Assembly (NCBI GenBank): GCA_020427005.1
Contig: JAGQOY010000027.1
Span: 1 to 52,283, forward strand
Length of the DNA: 52,283 nt
Reading direction: 5' to 3'
DNA from: Planctomycetales bacterium
GTDB taxonomy: Bacteria > Planctomycetota > Planctomycetia > Pirellulales > Pirellulaceae
Every line of letters starts with the position of its first letter. Position 1 is the stretch's first letter. A program made the translations under genes and the position numbers. Shown one piece after another: positions 25,719-34,872 of the stretch. The notes below the pieces were generated by a model. It was not told the DNA's origin, did not search any database, and saw only the letters and a list, made by a program, of their open reading frames with translations.

Positions 25719-26789
25719 CTACGGTCGTCGCCCACAGACCACACGGTAACTTCCAGATTCGATAACCTGTACGTCTTCAAAATGAATCTGCATGTAATCT
25801 TCAAGCCAACTCGTTTGTTTTGCAACTGTTAGCAATGCGCCTCCCGATCGTAAATTTGCCAATGCTGCATCCACAAAATGTTGGGCAATGGTGTTGTCAC
25901 CGTAATAAGGTGGATTAGCCAGCACAAGATCTACGGGACTTTCCAGGTCAAACTGACCATCGCAGTTATGCAATCCGTGAACATTCTCTAGTCCGTTTAG
26001 ACGAGCTCCATTAATCAAGCACTCGACCGCCCGCGCGTTAGAATCAACTCCAATTACTTCCTTCCGAGTCCGACAAGCCGCCCCGAGAGCAACTGTGCCG
26101 CACCCGCACCCCATGTCGATTACTCGGTCCTCTTCTCCGATCTCCGCCACGTTCAATAGCTGTCGAGCCCCGTTATCCAACTTGCGATGCGAAAACACAC
26201 CTGGTCGAGACACGACCTGAATGACGTGCTGTTCATCACGAAATGAAAACTGACATGAAAAATCCCGTTGCTTCTTCAACTCGACATCTTTGTATGCAAT
26301 GAAAACACAGCCCTCGGACTTACGAATCGCTGTTACCTTACGAAACATACTTCGCATTTGGTCATGCAGCCAGGTGTCTTTGGGGTTATCAACCGATACG
26401 GCCATGCAGCCACCGATGTTCAAGAGCTGGTGGGCTTGCTGCAACCAGTCCCGAGTCAACTCGGCTTCACCACGTTTTAATACTGCGAAAGCAAATAAAT
26501 CCAGTCGTTCATCCGGCAGATCTGCACCACAAGCAATTTGAAACGGTAACGGCGAATCTACGATCGCTTGGGTCCAGAATCGAAGGGTCGCAGTTGCATC
26601 AAAGAGATCTAAATAGTAAGCCGTAACCTGCCCACCTGGATTTGCTTCCGCCGTGGCGCTTGCTAGTTGACTCCGGCCAGGCGAAACGACCAGAGCATTT
26701 TCACCTTGCCATGGTGGTAGATGCTCGATCAGCAGTTGTTCGGAGGGTAAAGGGGGCAATTCCAGTGCCTGCGCACTTTGAGTGTTCAA
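25719..26789 (-). CDS. RsmC/RlmG-like class I methyltransferase
   Basis: About 356 residues, the length and two-part form of RsmC/RlmG rRNA guanine-N2 methyltransferases. The N-terminal half is a degenerate methyltransferase domain; the C-terminal half has the SAM motif VIDMGCGCGTVALGAA and the NPPYY catalytic motif (VLANPPYYGDN), which indicates methylation of an amino group on a base. The likely target is ribosomal RNA, but the position is not predictable. The start is TTG 26789 after AAGAG; no ATG is available near the N-terminus. It lies 28 nt after the DUF1501 gene, with which it is probably co-transcribed for no obvious functional reason. Confidence 0.8.
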   Translation of the reverse strand: MNTQSAQALELPPLPSEQLLIEHLPPWQGENALVVSPGRSQLASATAEANPGGQVTAYYLDLFDATATLRFWTQAIVDSPLPFQIACGADLPDERLDLFAFAVLKRGEAELTRDWLQQAHQLLNIGGCMAVSVDNPKDTWLHDQMRSMFRKVTAIRKSEGCVFIAYKDVELKKQRDFSCQFSFRDEQHVIQVVSRPGVFSHRKLDNGARQLLNVAEIGEEDRVIDMGCGCGTVALGAACRTRKEVIGVDSNARAVECLINGARLNGLENVHGLHNCDGQFDLESPVDLVLANPPYYGDNTIAQHFVDAALANLRSGGALLTVAKQTSWLEDYMQIHFEDVQVIESGSYRVVCGRRP

Positions 26790-26817
26790 GATGTCAATTC
26801 TCTTCTAATCACGTACC

Positions 26818-28278
26818 TTACCCCAAGATTTCATGTATGGGATCGACATGCTCTACACCCACCAACTTTTGGTCAAGCCCACTGTAGAAGTAGCTCAGTA
26901 CATTAGGGTCCAATCCCAGTTGGTTCAATATAGTTCCATGGAGTCGTTTCACATGCATTGGGTCTTCGACCGCTGCCGATCCAAGTTCGTCAGTTGCGCC
27001 TACACTTACACCGCCCTTAATTCCACCTCCAGCCATCCACATGGTAAATCCAAAAGAATTATGATCGCGGCCCGAGCCCTGCGCATATTCGGCAGTAGGT
27101 TGACGTCCAAATTCACCTCCCCAAACTACAAGCGTAGATTCAAGGAGCCCCCGCCGCTTGAGATCCCTCAGCAGCGCAGCAATGGGCAGATCTGTCGCAC
27201 CAGCATGCTTGTTATGATTGGTCTCCAAATCACCATGAGCATCCCAATTGTCGTCGTTATGGGCGCCTCCGCTGTAAAGCTGAATGCAGCGCACACCGCG
27301 TTCCACCAAACGTCGAGCAATCAAACAGCGGCGTCCAAAGTCGGCCGTTTGCGGATTATCAACACCATACAAACTGAGCGTCTCTTGATCCTCTGCCGCA
27401 AGATCTACAGCCTCAGGTGCATGCTCCTGCATTTTAAATGCTAATTCGTAACTGGCTATGCGCGCAGATAATTCTTCGTGTCCGACATGTGCATTCATAT
27501 GCTGGCCATTCAAGCTTGCAAGCGTATCAAGCAGCTCACGTTGTATCGGCCGCGAGGTGCCCGCAGGTGGATTCAAATCCAACATCGGATTACCTTCACT
27601 ACGCAGCACGGTGCCCTGATAGGTCGCGGGCATATATCCGCTGGACCAGTTTTTCGCACCACTAATTGGACCACCAGTTGGGTCCAGCATAACCACAAAT
27701 CCAGGAAGGTTCTGATTGACAGTACCCAAACCGTAATTTATCCATGAACCAAGTGCCGGAGAGCCACTGAGAATTTTTCCAGAGTTCATCATCAACATAG
27801 CAGAGCCATGGATGGGAGATTCTGCAGTCATACTGTGCAGAAAGGCAATATCGTCGACACAACCTGCCAGGTGCGGGAATAGATCACTGACCCATTTTCC
27901 GCACTCACCATATTGCTTGAATTTCCATCTTGGCTCAACGACGCGTCCTCCGTTCCTGTGGCCTCCACGCCCGAATGTCTTTACGTTAACAGTTTTACCA
28001 TCCATTCCCACCATTGCCGGCTTGTAATCAAATGTATCGATGTGGCTTGGGCCACCATACATAAAAAGAAAGATGATGCTCTTGGCTTTAGGAGCAAAAT
28101 GCGGGGCTTTGGGAGCGAGAGGATTCGCAGAAGCCATTTCAGCTCGGGCAGTGCTCGCCCAAAAACCGTCCTGTGCCAATATGGATGCCAATGCCACCGA
28201 TCCGAAGCCAGCGCCAGTTTGCCAAAGAAACTCGCGACGTGTACGCCGGCAAAAGGCACCTTGGGTCTGTTTATTCAT
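26818..28278 (-). CDS. DUF1501 protein (Tat-exported)
   Basis: About 486 residues. A twin-arginine leader (RRTRREFLWQTGAGFGSVAL) starts near residue 11. Family blocks: IIFLFMYGGPSHIDTFDYKP, SVQLYSGGAHNDDNW-like region (IQLYSGGAHNDDNWDAHGD), LVVWGGEFGRQPTAE, GRDHNSFGFTMWMAGGG. It is somewhat longer than the DUF1501 copy at 19636 and belongs to the classic subgroup that pairs with PSCyt1-DUF1549-DUF1553 proteins; that partner gene ends 78 nt upstream. ATG 28278 with GAGAG upstream is chosen over an upstream ATG at 28299. Confidence 0.92.
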   Translation of the reverse strand: MNKQTQGAFCRRTRREFLWQTGAGFGSVALASILAQDGFWASTARAEMASANPLAPKAPHFAPKAKSIIFLFMYGGPSHIDTFDYKPAMVGMDGKTVNVKTFGRGGHRNGGRVVEPRWKFKQYGECGKWVSDLFPHLAGCVDDIAFLHSMTAESPIHGSAMLMMNSGKILSGSPALGSWINYGLGTVNQNLPGFVVMLDPTGGPISGAKNWSSGYMPATYQGTVLRSEGNPMLDLNPPAGTSRPIQRELLDTLASLNGQHMNAHVGHEELSARIASYELAFKMQEHAPEAVDLAAEDQETLSLYGVDNPQTADFGRRCLIARRLVERGVRCIQLYSGGAHNDDNWDAHGDLETNHNKHAGATDLPIAALLRDLKRRGLLESTLVVWGGEFGRQPTAEYAQGSGRDHNSFGFTMWMAGGGIKGGVSVGATDELGSAAVEDPMHVKRLHGTILNQLGLDPNVLSYFYSGLDQKLVGVEHVDPIHEILG

Positions 28279-28356
28279 CAGTAATTCTCTCGTATGCATT
28301 GATCAGCAGAATTGGAACTGTAGATAACTCCTACAGGAATCCTACCTTACACAGCA

Positions 28357-30807
28357 CTATTCGACATATATAAACGAATTCAAATTCAGCGCCACCAAGC
28401 ACATCGCCTGGCGCGCAGCCTTGTCGTTCATCTGGTGGCGAAGCTTCAATCGGTCCACCAGATTTGTCAGCTGTTCGATTTCACTTTCTACAGGAGATCG
28501 CCCCTGCACCAATTCTAATACTCGCCGAGCTTGAGCTAGAATGTCGCCTCCAACATCTCGTGTTGCCCGCTCCAGCAAATAACTTGCTTGCTCTTGCATC
28601 CAATCACTATTCAAGAGCGTGAGAGCCTGACCGGGCTGAATTGTCAGGAAACGAGCTTCGCAGCTAGTATCCGTTTCGGGAAAATCGAAAACGGACATCA
28701 ATGGCACGGGCAATGACCGTTTCACATGAATATAGATACTTCGTTTGGCCTGCTGAGCGGGCGAAGAATTGCCCCACCCATTCCCTGGACGCGATTGACT
28801 TGCGAGAACTTCTTGTCCCAGCGTGGGGTACATACTTGGACCAAACTGTTCCTCATTAAGCTCTCCAGTTACAGTCAGGATACTGTCCCGCAATTGCTCA
28901 GAGCTCATGCGTTTCAGGTTCTGACGCCAAAACAACTGATTAGCCGGATCCTGTTGGAACCCTCCTGCGTTGCTTTGGGAGCCCATACGATAGGTGCTCG
29001 ATAGCAAAATCATGCGATGAATGGGTTTCAGCTGCCATTGGTGTCGGATCAATTCAGATGCCAGATAATCTATGAGCTCAGGATGTGTGGGAGGATCCCC
29101 CATCAGTCCAAAGTTATTTGGTGAACGTACGATACCTCGACCGAAATACTGTTGCCAAACTCGATTAACAATGACTCGCGCAGTTAGCCAATTTTCTTCA
29201 GAGGCTAGCCACTGAGCCAATAGGCGACGGCGACCTGCCGATTGGGCATTTTCGTCGGCATCAAGAATCGTTGGATTTCCGCCACCCAACAGCTTTGGAA
29301 AGCCTGGTTCAACTGATTCGCTGGGACTATGGGGGCTGCCACGCACCAGAATATGTGTTTGGTCCGGCCGAGGTTCGAGTGCACCTAACCCCAATACAAC
29401 TCGCCGTGGTGGCAGACCCGCAATTTCGTCGTTGAGGACCTGTCGTTGGGCTTTCAAGTCAGAGTACTCTTGCCAAACCTCTTCGCTTACAAACTGCTGA
29501 AGCCTTCTCCTGAGGACCCGCTCTCGCTCGACTCCTTCGGTAGCTCTTTGGTCCGTCCCTGCCATTTTCTTAATTGCATCTTGCTCAATATCTTTCAGAC
29601 GACGATCAATCTTCTTTTGCTCGCCTTCAATCAATGAATATTTTTCTCCAAGCTCTGGATCCAAATCCAGCTGGTTATTTGAAACTTGATCATTCCGAAC
29701 ACCGTAGGATGGGACGTCCCGCATGAATGCCACCAGCTGATAGTAATCGCGCTGGGTCAGTGGATCGATCTTGTGATCATGACAGCGGGCACAGTTTATC
29801 GTTAACCCCAACATGGCCTGACCCGTCGTCGTTACGATGTCATCGTACTCATCAAACAATGCTAACTCTGGATCGGCCGGCTCATCATCCCAGATTCCTA
29901 GACGATAGTAACCTGTGGCCGTCAATGACTCCTCGGTAACACAATCCAGTTCATCCCCCGCGATTTGTTCACGTAAGAATTGGTCATACGGCTTGTCTTG
30001 ATTGAAGGAATTGATGACATAGTCGCGATACTTCCATACGTTAGGCTTAGGATTATCCCGCTCGAACGAATTGGATTCGGCATAACGAACGATATCTAAC
30101 CACATCCGTGCCCACCGATCACCAAGTGCCGGATCACTCAACAAGCGATCAACAAGCTTTTCGTAAGTGGCTGCCGACCAGTTGCGGGTTAAATCCTCAA
30201 CGTCCTCAGGCTTGGGAGGCAACCCTACAACGTCTAGATACACTCGACGAACTAAGCTTGCCGCTTCCGCTGCAGAAGTTGGATGCAATTCAGCAGCTTC
30301 GAGTTTCTCCAGAATAAAGTTATCAATGGGCTGAGCGCACCAGGCTGGTTCGTGAACCGCTGGTATTGCCGGTCGCGTTAATGGCTTGAACGACCAATGC
30401 GTCTCGAATTGAGCCCCGCTGGACACCCACCGAGCGATTGCCTGGATCTCCTGCTCACTCAGCGGTTTCCCTTCAGGAGGCATTCTTTCCGAGTCATCCT
30501 CGCTGCTTAACCGCTTGATGATCTCTGATTCAGAAGGCCTGCCGGGCACTATGGCTGCTAATCCACTGTCGGCATTAGCAAGTAAGGACTCGGGCTGATC
30601 AAAGCGAATTCCTCCCTCAGCGGAATCTGGACCATGGCAGGAATAACAACGCCTTGCGAGCAAAGGCTGAACAACCGACGAGTATTCTCCTCCATCGGAG
30701 ATCGGCGGAAACATGCTGAGCCACCAGACAAGAAACGGCAGAACAAAGGCTAAGCGTGCTTTTGGGTGATTACACAAACAATTAATTAGCAACGACTTAA
30801 GAAGCAT
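28357..30807 (-). CDS. Secreted PSCyt1-DUF1549-DUF1553 protein
   Basis: 816 residues with the full classical layout: signal peptide ([17 protein letters not shown]), planctomycete cytochrome domain PSCyt1 with [17 protein letters not shown] (heme site 54-58), DUF1549 (about 158-360, [29 protein letters not shown]) with a second heme site [11 protein letters not shown] (339-343), a charged probably coiled segment (about 385-480), and DUF1553 (about 515-790, [30 protein letters not shown]). It is presumably periplasmic and heme-bearing. First gene of the operon leading to DUF1501, the RsmC-like enzyme and oxidase subunit III. No ribosome site is evident before ATG 30807. Confidence 0.93.
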   Translation of the reverse strand: MLLKSLLINCLCNHPKARLAFVLPFLVWWLSMFPPISDGGEYSSVVQPLLARRCYSCHGPDSAEGGIRFDQPESLLANADSGLAAIVPGRPSESEIIKRLSSEDDSERMPPEGKPLSEQEIQAIARWVSSGAQFETHWSFKPLTRPAIPAVHEPAWCAQPIDNFILEKLEAAELHPTSAAEAASLVRRVYLDVVGLPPKPEDVEDLTRNWSAATYEKLVDRLLSDPALGDRWARMWLDIVRYAESNSFERDNPKPNVWKYRDYVINSFNQDKPYDQFLREQIAGDELDCVTEESLTATGYYRLGIWDDEPADPELALFDEYDDIVTTTGQAMLGLTINCARCHDHKIDPLTQRDYYQLVAFMRDVPSYGVRNDQVSNNQLDLDPELGEKYSLIEGEQKKIDRRLKDIEQDAIKKMAGTDQRATEGVERERVLRRRLQQFVSEEVWQEYSDLKAQRQVLNDEIAGLPPRRVVLGLGALEPRPDQTHILVRGSPHSPSESVEPGFPKLLGGGNPTILDADENAQSAGRRRLLAQWLASEENWLTARVIVNRVWQQYFGRGIVRSPNNFGLMGDPPTHPELIDYLASELIRHQWQLKPIHRMILLSSTYRMGSQSNAGGFQQDPANQLFWRQNLKRMSSEQLRDSILTVTGELNEEQFGPSMYPTLGQEVLASQSRPGNGWGNSSPAQQAKRSIYIHVKRSLPVPLMSVFDFPETDTSCEARFLTIQPGQALTLLNSDWMQEQASYLLERATRDVGGDILAQARRVLELVQGRSPVESEIEQLTNLVDRLKLRHQMNDKAARQAMCLVALNLNSFIYVE

Positions 30808-31082
30808 GGCGGGAATCGTTTGTCGGGCAGGTTCAGGATTGTACGGAGTGGCCAGAGCACCCTAGTGCCCAGGTGAACAGTTCATGCACTGACACCCATT
30901 TTACACGCCTGCGAATTCTTAGTCGACGTGCAATCTGACGCAGCAGCCAGCAAGTGAGCGTTTATGAAAGCCTCTACAAACCCCTGAATTCGACGGCGAT
31001 CACGGGCCCACTGAGGGTCGGAACCAGCCCAGGATCAAGGTTTTGCCCATTTCTTCATCCATTCAGCCATTTGTTCATCTGG

Positions 31083-31859
31083 TCATCTGAACAATTCAGC
31101 AAAAAACGCTTGCATTGCCAACCAAGACCGTTTGTCGGCTGACGCATTGTAGGCTGCTCCGCGCGAGTTGTCGTCGCCCGCCATGGGCTGGGTAAATGAA
31201 TGGACGGCGCCAGAATAATAGATCATCTGCCAGTCCACTTTGGCTGCATTAAATTCGCTTTTCATGGCCTCGATATCCGAGGCAGGTACAAACGGATCAT
31301 CGGATCCATGACAGATCAAGATTTTCGCCTTGATGAATTTGCCATCGTCAGGGACGGGTGAATCCAATCCCCCATGAAAGCTGACCACGCCCTTGATCTG
31401 TGCTCCGGAACGTGCCAATTCCAATACCCCTGTACCACCAAAACAATAGCCTATGGCGGCTAAGCGGCTGGTGTCTACAGTAGCTTGGGATCGCAGCTGT
31501 TCGAGCCCCAACGACAGTCGTCGACGGTACAAGGCACGATCGGTCTTGTACAACCCTGCCAATTGCCCCGCTTGCTGAACATCGGACGGGCGTACACCTT
31601 TGCCATAGATATCTAGCGCTAAAGCCACATAACCGAGCTCCGCTAGCTGCCGGCAGCGACTTTTCTCATAGTCCGTCAATCCCAACCATTGATGCACAAC
31701 CAAAACACCGGGAGCACTCTTGATGTCTGGATTCCAAGCGACGTATCCCTCCAAAGAAACTTCGCCATCGCGATATTCGAAATTCTTGGTCTGCACGTCG
31801 GCATTTAAATACTGAGTCAAACCAATCAGCTGAAGCACTAGAATAATGTATATGCGCAT
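31083..31859 (-). CDS. Dienelactone hydrolase family protein, secreted
   Basis: 258 residues of alpha/beta-hydrolase fold. The catalytic triad is visible: Cys139 in GYCFGGTG, Asp188 in CHGSDDPFVP and His220 in GAVHSFT. A hydrophobic leader (IYIILVLQLIGLTQYLNA) suggests export or membrane anchoring, in contrast to the cytosolic catabolic enzymes ClcD/TcbE. No aromatic-degradation genes are nearby, so a general esterase or lactonase role is more likely than chlorocatechol breakdown. Separated from the next minus-strand gene upstream by about 70 nt. Confidence 0.9.
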   Translation of the reverse strand: MRIYIILVLQLIGLTQYLNADVQTKNFEYRDGEVSLEGYVAWNPDIKSAPGVLVVHQWLGLTDYEKSRCRQLAELGYVALALDIYGKGVRPSDVQQAGQLAGLYKTDRALYRRRLSLGLEQLRSQATVDTSRLAAIGYCFGGTGVLELARSGAQIKGVVSFHGGLDSPVPDDGKFIKAKILICHGSDDPFVPASDIEAMKSEFNAAKVDWQMIYYSGAVHSFTQPMAGDDNSRGAAYNASADKRSWLAMQAFFAELFR

Positions 31860-31931
31860 CTTAAATCCCTATTTCATGAAGCTAGCTGCGTGCCTTGAAG
31901 TACCTGCTACGTTCGTTTGCTTAATGCAAAC

Positions 31932-33383
31932 TTAGGCGGAATCGTCCTGGGAGTTCCCCGCCCCCGAAGGCCCCGAAGGTGAGGTTGTCGCGGTGGCAGA
32001 ATTCAACGAATCCAAAACTTTTTGACCTGTTTCTTGCGCCAATCGAATTGCCACACACAGAATAGCGATTGCGCTAATCCATAGAGTAATATCATAAAGT
32101 GTATGTGGTCTCAGCCTTGCATCGAGGCGTCGATACCGGAAGTAGAGAGCAGCAAACACGACAATGACCAAGATGACCGTTGTAGCGATCCCCCCAAGGA
32201 TTACCATCCAAGCTGGATCACCGGTCGACAAAAATAGAGTGGCCCATATCGCCGGTATTAACCATGCCAATACCGCAATATAGCGATTACGTTGCGACTG
32301 ATTCTCGAAGCGATATAGTCCAATTCGCCCGAAAGCATCTGCGAACAAACGTGACCAGGCCGCCAACGCGGCCAGCAATGTAGAGTACAGCACTACCAGA
32401 GCACCAACTATAAATGCATATTTCGCCCACGGGCCAAGGCTCTGTGTGTACATCTCGGAAAGCGTACTAATCAGTTTTCCTCCATCAGGAACTAGCCCGT
32501 TTCGATTGAGTACAGCTGCGCCCAGGAGGTAGAACATGGCAGTAACGGCTGTGTACGCAAGCATGGCCAAGATGGCATCCCAATACATGACCTTGATCCA
32601 GCCCTTAGCCCTGCGTTCCCAGTCGGGTCCATCCGCCTTGCGACCAGTATAGGCAGCGTACCCTTTCTCGATTAACCAGTAGTTGTAAGCCATGATTTCA
32701 TCACCTCCGACACCCGTAATTCCAAAGGCTCCAATCGCGACCAAGATTAGGGCTCGGTCTGCCGGAATACTAGGTAGGAATCCCTGCCAAAGTTCGCTGC
32801 CATGAATCGCTAAATCTGTGAACTGCAAGGACAACAGCGAAGCCGCAGTTAACGCAGTAAACATGGCTATCATTATCAAACAAGCTTTTTCGATTAATTG
32901 GTAATAGCCCCGAAAAACAAACAGGGAAACAGATATACCAATCGCGTATGTACACAACACATAGACGGTGCTCTGCATTGGCCAAGCGTAATGAACCGCC
33001 AGCACGACGCCTCCAAGGACCCCGCCTACTTGGAGCATTTTTAAGGACATCAACAGCAACCATGTCCAAATCGACCAATTGGCACTGCCCAATCGTGGTC
33101 CCGGAAGCGTATTCAGTGATGCCATAGTGGATTCGCCAGAGCTTATGGCATGCTTACCGAATTCGAGTTGAACGACGACTTTCACAAGGCAACTAAAAAT
33201 AATAAACCACAGCAAGATGAAGCCAGCCTTTGCGCCAACAATTGTCGTAGCAATCAATTCACCAGAACCGACGATCGAAGCGGATAGAATGAATCCTGGC
33301 CCAATGTATTTTAGGGTCTCAAAAAAAGTCTGCGGCGGCTCCAATACAGACTCATCTGTCAATACATATGGATCAATGGCCAT
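31932..33383 (-). CDS. NRAMP-like transporter lacking the canonical metal motif
   Basis: About 483 residues with eleven or so transmembrane helices. The family is recognisable from YIGPGFILSASIVGSGELIATT (TM1, residues 27-47) and GAFGITGVGGDEIMAYNYW (TM6). In proton-coupled manganese/iron NRAMPs, TM1 carries DPGN and TM6 carries MPH; here the TM1 position reads GSGE and TM6 has no MPH. That pattern is found in NRAMP-related proteins, such as Mg2+ transporting and uncharacterised ones, so Mn2+ transport should not be assumed. The C-terminal tail is rich in Ser, Thr and Pro. ATG 33383 was chosen because the protein begins there as in relatives; an open frame extends to 33488. Confidence 0.8.
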   Translation of the reverse strand: MAIDPYVLTDESVLEPPQTFFETLKYIGPGFILSASIVGSGELIATTIVGAKAGFILLWFIIFSCLVKVVVQLEFGKHAISSGESTMASLNTLPGPRLGSANWSIWTWLLLMSLKMLQVGGVLGGVVLAVHYAWPMQSTVYVLCTYAIGISVSLFVFRGYYQLIEKACLIMIAMFTALTAASLLSLQFTDLAIHGSELWQGFLPSIPADRALILVAIGAFGITGVGGDEIMAYNYWLIEKGYAAYTGRKADGPDWERRAKGWIKVMYWDAILAMLAYTAVTAMFYLLGAAVLNRNGLVPDGGKLISTLSEMYTQSLGPWAKYAFIVGALVVLYSTLLAALAAWSRLFADAFGRIGLYRFENQSQRNRYIAVLAWLIPAIWATLFLSTGDPAWMVILGGIATTVILVIVVFAALYFRYRRLDARLRPHTLYDITLWISAIAILCVAIRLAQETGQKVLDSLNSATATTSPSGPSGAGNSQDDSA

Positions 33384-33774
33384 GTTGTCGCAATCGATGT
33401 AGAGAGAATGCAGAGGAACGAGTAAGGCGAAATGTCTACTCAAAAGGTGCTTGAAAGTCGATCCATAATAACGTGTTCCGCTACTCAATTGGGAATGGAT
33501 ATTGATTTCACCGTTTTTTCATGACTTCTAACTGAACAAGTTCCAAGTTTTTTGGGGACAACTACCTGCAAATGAATTACCCTCGCGAAAGTCGACCTAC
33601 ATACTACTGCTAGGCGAATTCGGCTGCGGTTATAATTGTCCATCCTGGACCACAATAACCGATGCGGTGCAATGGCGATCTGCCCGGACAGATGCCCTAT
33701 ATCAAATAGTCCTCATAGATCACTGGTCTTAGTCTTTTTGAAACATCTTTTTGAAACATATAGCGAGGTGCTGT
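33384..33774. promoter_or_regulatory. Divergent control region upstream of ald, with a 13-bp tandem repeat
   Basis: No gene. A perfect TATAAT lies at 33631-33636 with no good -35, a weak promoter candidate for ald. CTTTTTGAAACAT occurs twice in perfect tandem (33734-33746 and 33747-33759), ending 15 nt before the GTG of ald and just before its GAGGTG ribosome site. That location would let it bind a regulator or shape the leader; either is conjecture. Confidence 0.4.
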
Positions 33775-34872
33775 GTGATCATTGGCGTTCCTGCGGAAAT
33801 CAAACAAGATGAATACCGTGTGGGCATGCTGCCCGTTGGAGTGGAGGAATTAACATCTCGCGGACATCAAGTAATCGTCAAAGCCTCAGCAGGCATTGGC
33901 TCGGGACTACCCGATCACGCGTATTTGCAGGCCGGAGCGAAGTTGGTTGCCACCAACGCTGAAGTATTTTCTCAGGCGGAGTTAATTGTAAAGGTCAAAG
34001 AACCCCAGCCTACAGAATTCAATCTATTACGTCCGGGCCAGACGATTTTTACGTACTTCCACTTTGCCGCTAGCCGCGATTTGACCGAAGCAATGATCCA
34101 ATCGCACACCAACTGCCTAGCCTATGAGACACTGGAGGATGAAAAGGGACGCCTGCCCTTACTGACCCCCATGAGCGAAGTCGCTGGGCGCATGAGCATC
34201 CAAGAGGGTGCCAAATACTTGGAGCGTCCTCAGATGGGCCGCGGGATTCTACTGGGTGGAGTCCCAGGAGTGGCGCCAGCGCACATCACCATACTCGGTG
34301 GAGGCGTCGTCGGCGCAAACGCGGCAAAAATCGCTGCCGGATTCCATGCCGACGTTTCTATCTTGGATATCAACATGGATAGGCTACGGTACCTGGACGA
34401 CGTCATGCCCTCCAATGTAAACGCCCTGTTTAGTGATCGACACACTATTCGAGAACAATTGGCCTTATCCGACCTGGTAATTGGGGCGGTCTTAATTCCA
34501 GGCGCCAAAGCCCCGAATCTAGTTCGAAAACAAGATTTGAAAATCATGAAACCAGGTTCGGTCATTATCGATGTGGCCATCGATCAAGGAGGCTGCTGCG
34601 AAACGAGTCGACCAACCACTCATCGTGATCCGACATACTTGGTTGAGGATGTGCTTCATTACTGCGTGACCAACATGCCAGGTGCTGTCGGAAGAACCAG
34701 TACCTTTGCTCTATGCAACGTCACTCTGCCATGGGTGCTACGGATTGCTAAGGCGGGCACGATACAAAAAGTTTTGGAGGATAAAGCCCTGCGAGCATCA
34801 GCCAATATCATCGAAGGGTCGGTAACCAATCAGGCTGTCGCCAGCACCTTTGACTTACCCTATCAAGCGTAA
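33775..34872 (+). CDS. ald: Alanine dehydrogenase
   Basis: 365 residues, close to the usual 371. It interconverts L-alanine and pyruvate plus ammonia with NAD. Visible family residues: GVPAEIKQDEYRVGMLP at the N-terminus, VKVKEPQP (substrate-binding Lys), FTYFHFAA (His), the Rossmann motif TILGGGVVGANAAKIA, VIGAVLIPGAKAP and the C-terminal NMPGAVGRTSTFALCNVT. GTG 33775 is chosen: GAGGTG lies four bases upstream and the protein then starts MIIGVPAEIK as in relatives. The 3' end overlaps the convergent symporter gene by 10 nt. The pairing with an amino-acid/dicarboxylate carrier fits alanine or glutamate use. Confidence 0.95.
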   Translation: MIIGVPAEIKQDEYRVGMLPVGVEELTSRGHQVIVKASAGIGSGLPDHAYLQAGAKLVATNAEVFSQAELIVKVKEPQPTEFNLLRPGQTIFTYFHFAASRDLTEAMIQSHTNCLAYETLEDEKGRLPLLTPMSEVAGRMSIQEGAKYLERPQMGRGILLGGVPGVAPAHITILGGGVVGANAAKIAAGFHADVSILDINMDRLRYLDDVMPSNVNALFSDRHTIREQLALSDLVIGAVLIPGAKAPNLVRKQDLKIMKPGSVIIDVAIDQGGCCETSRPTTHRDPTYLVEDVLHYCVTNMPGAVGRTSTFALCNVTLPWVLRIAKAGTIQKVLEDKALRASANIIEGSVTNQAVASTFDLPYQA

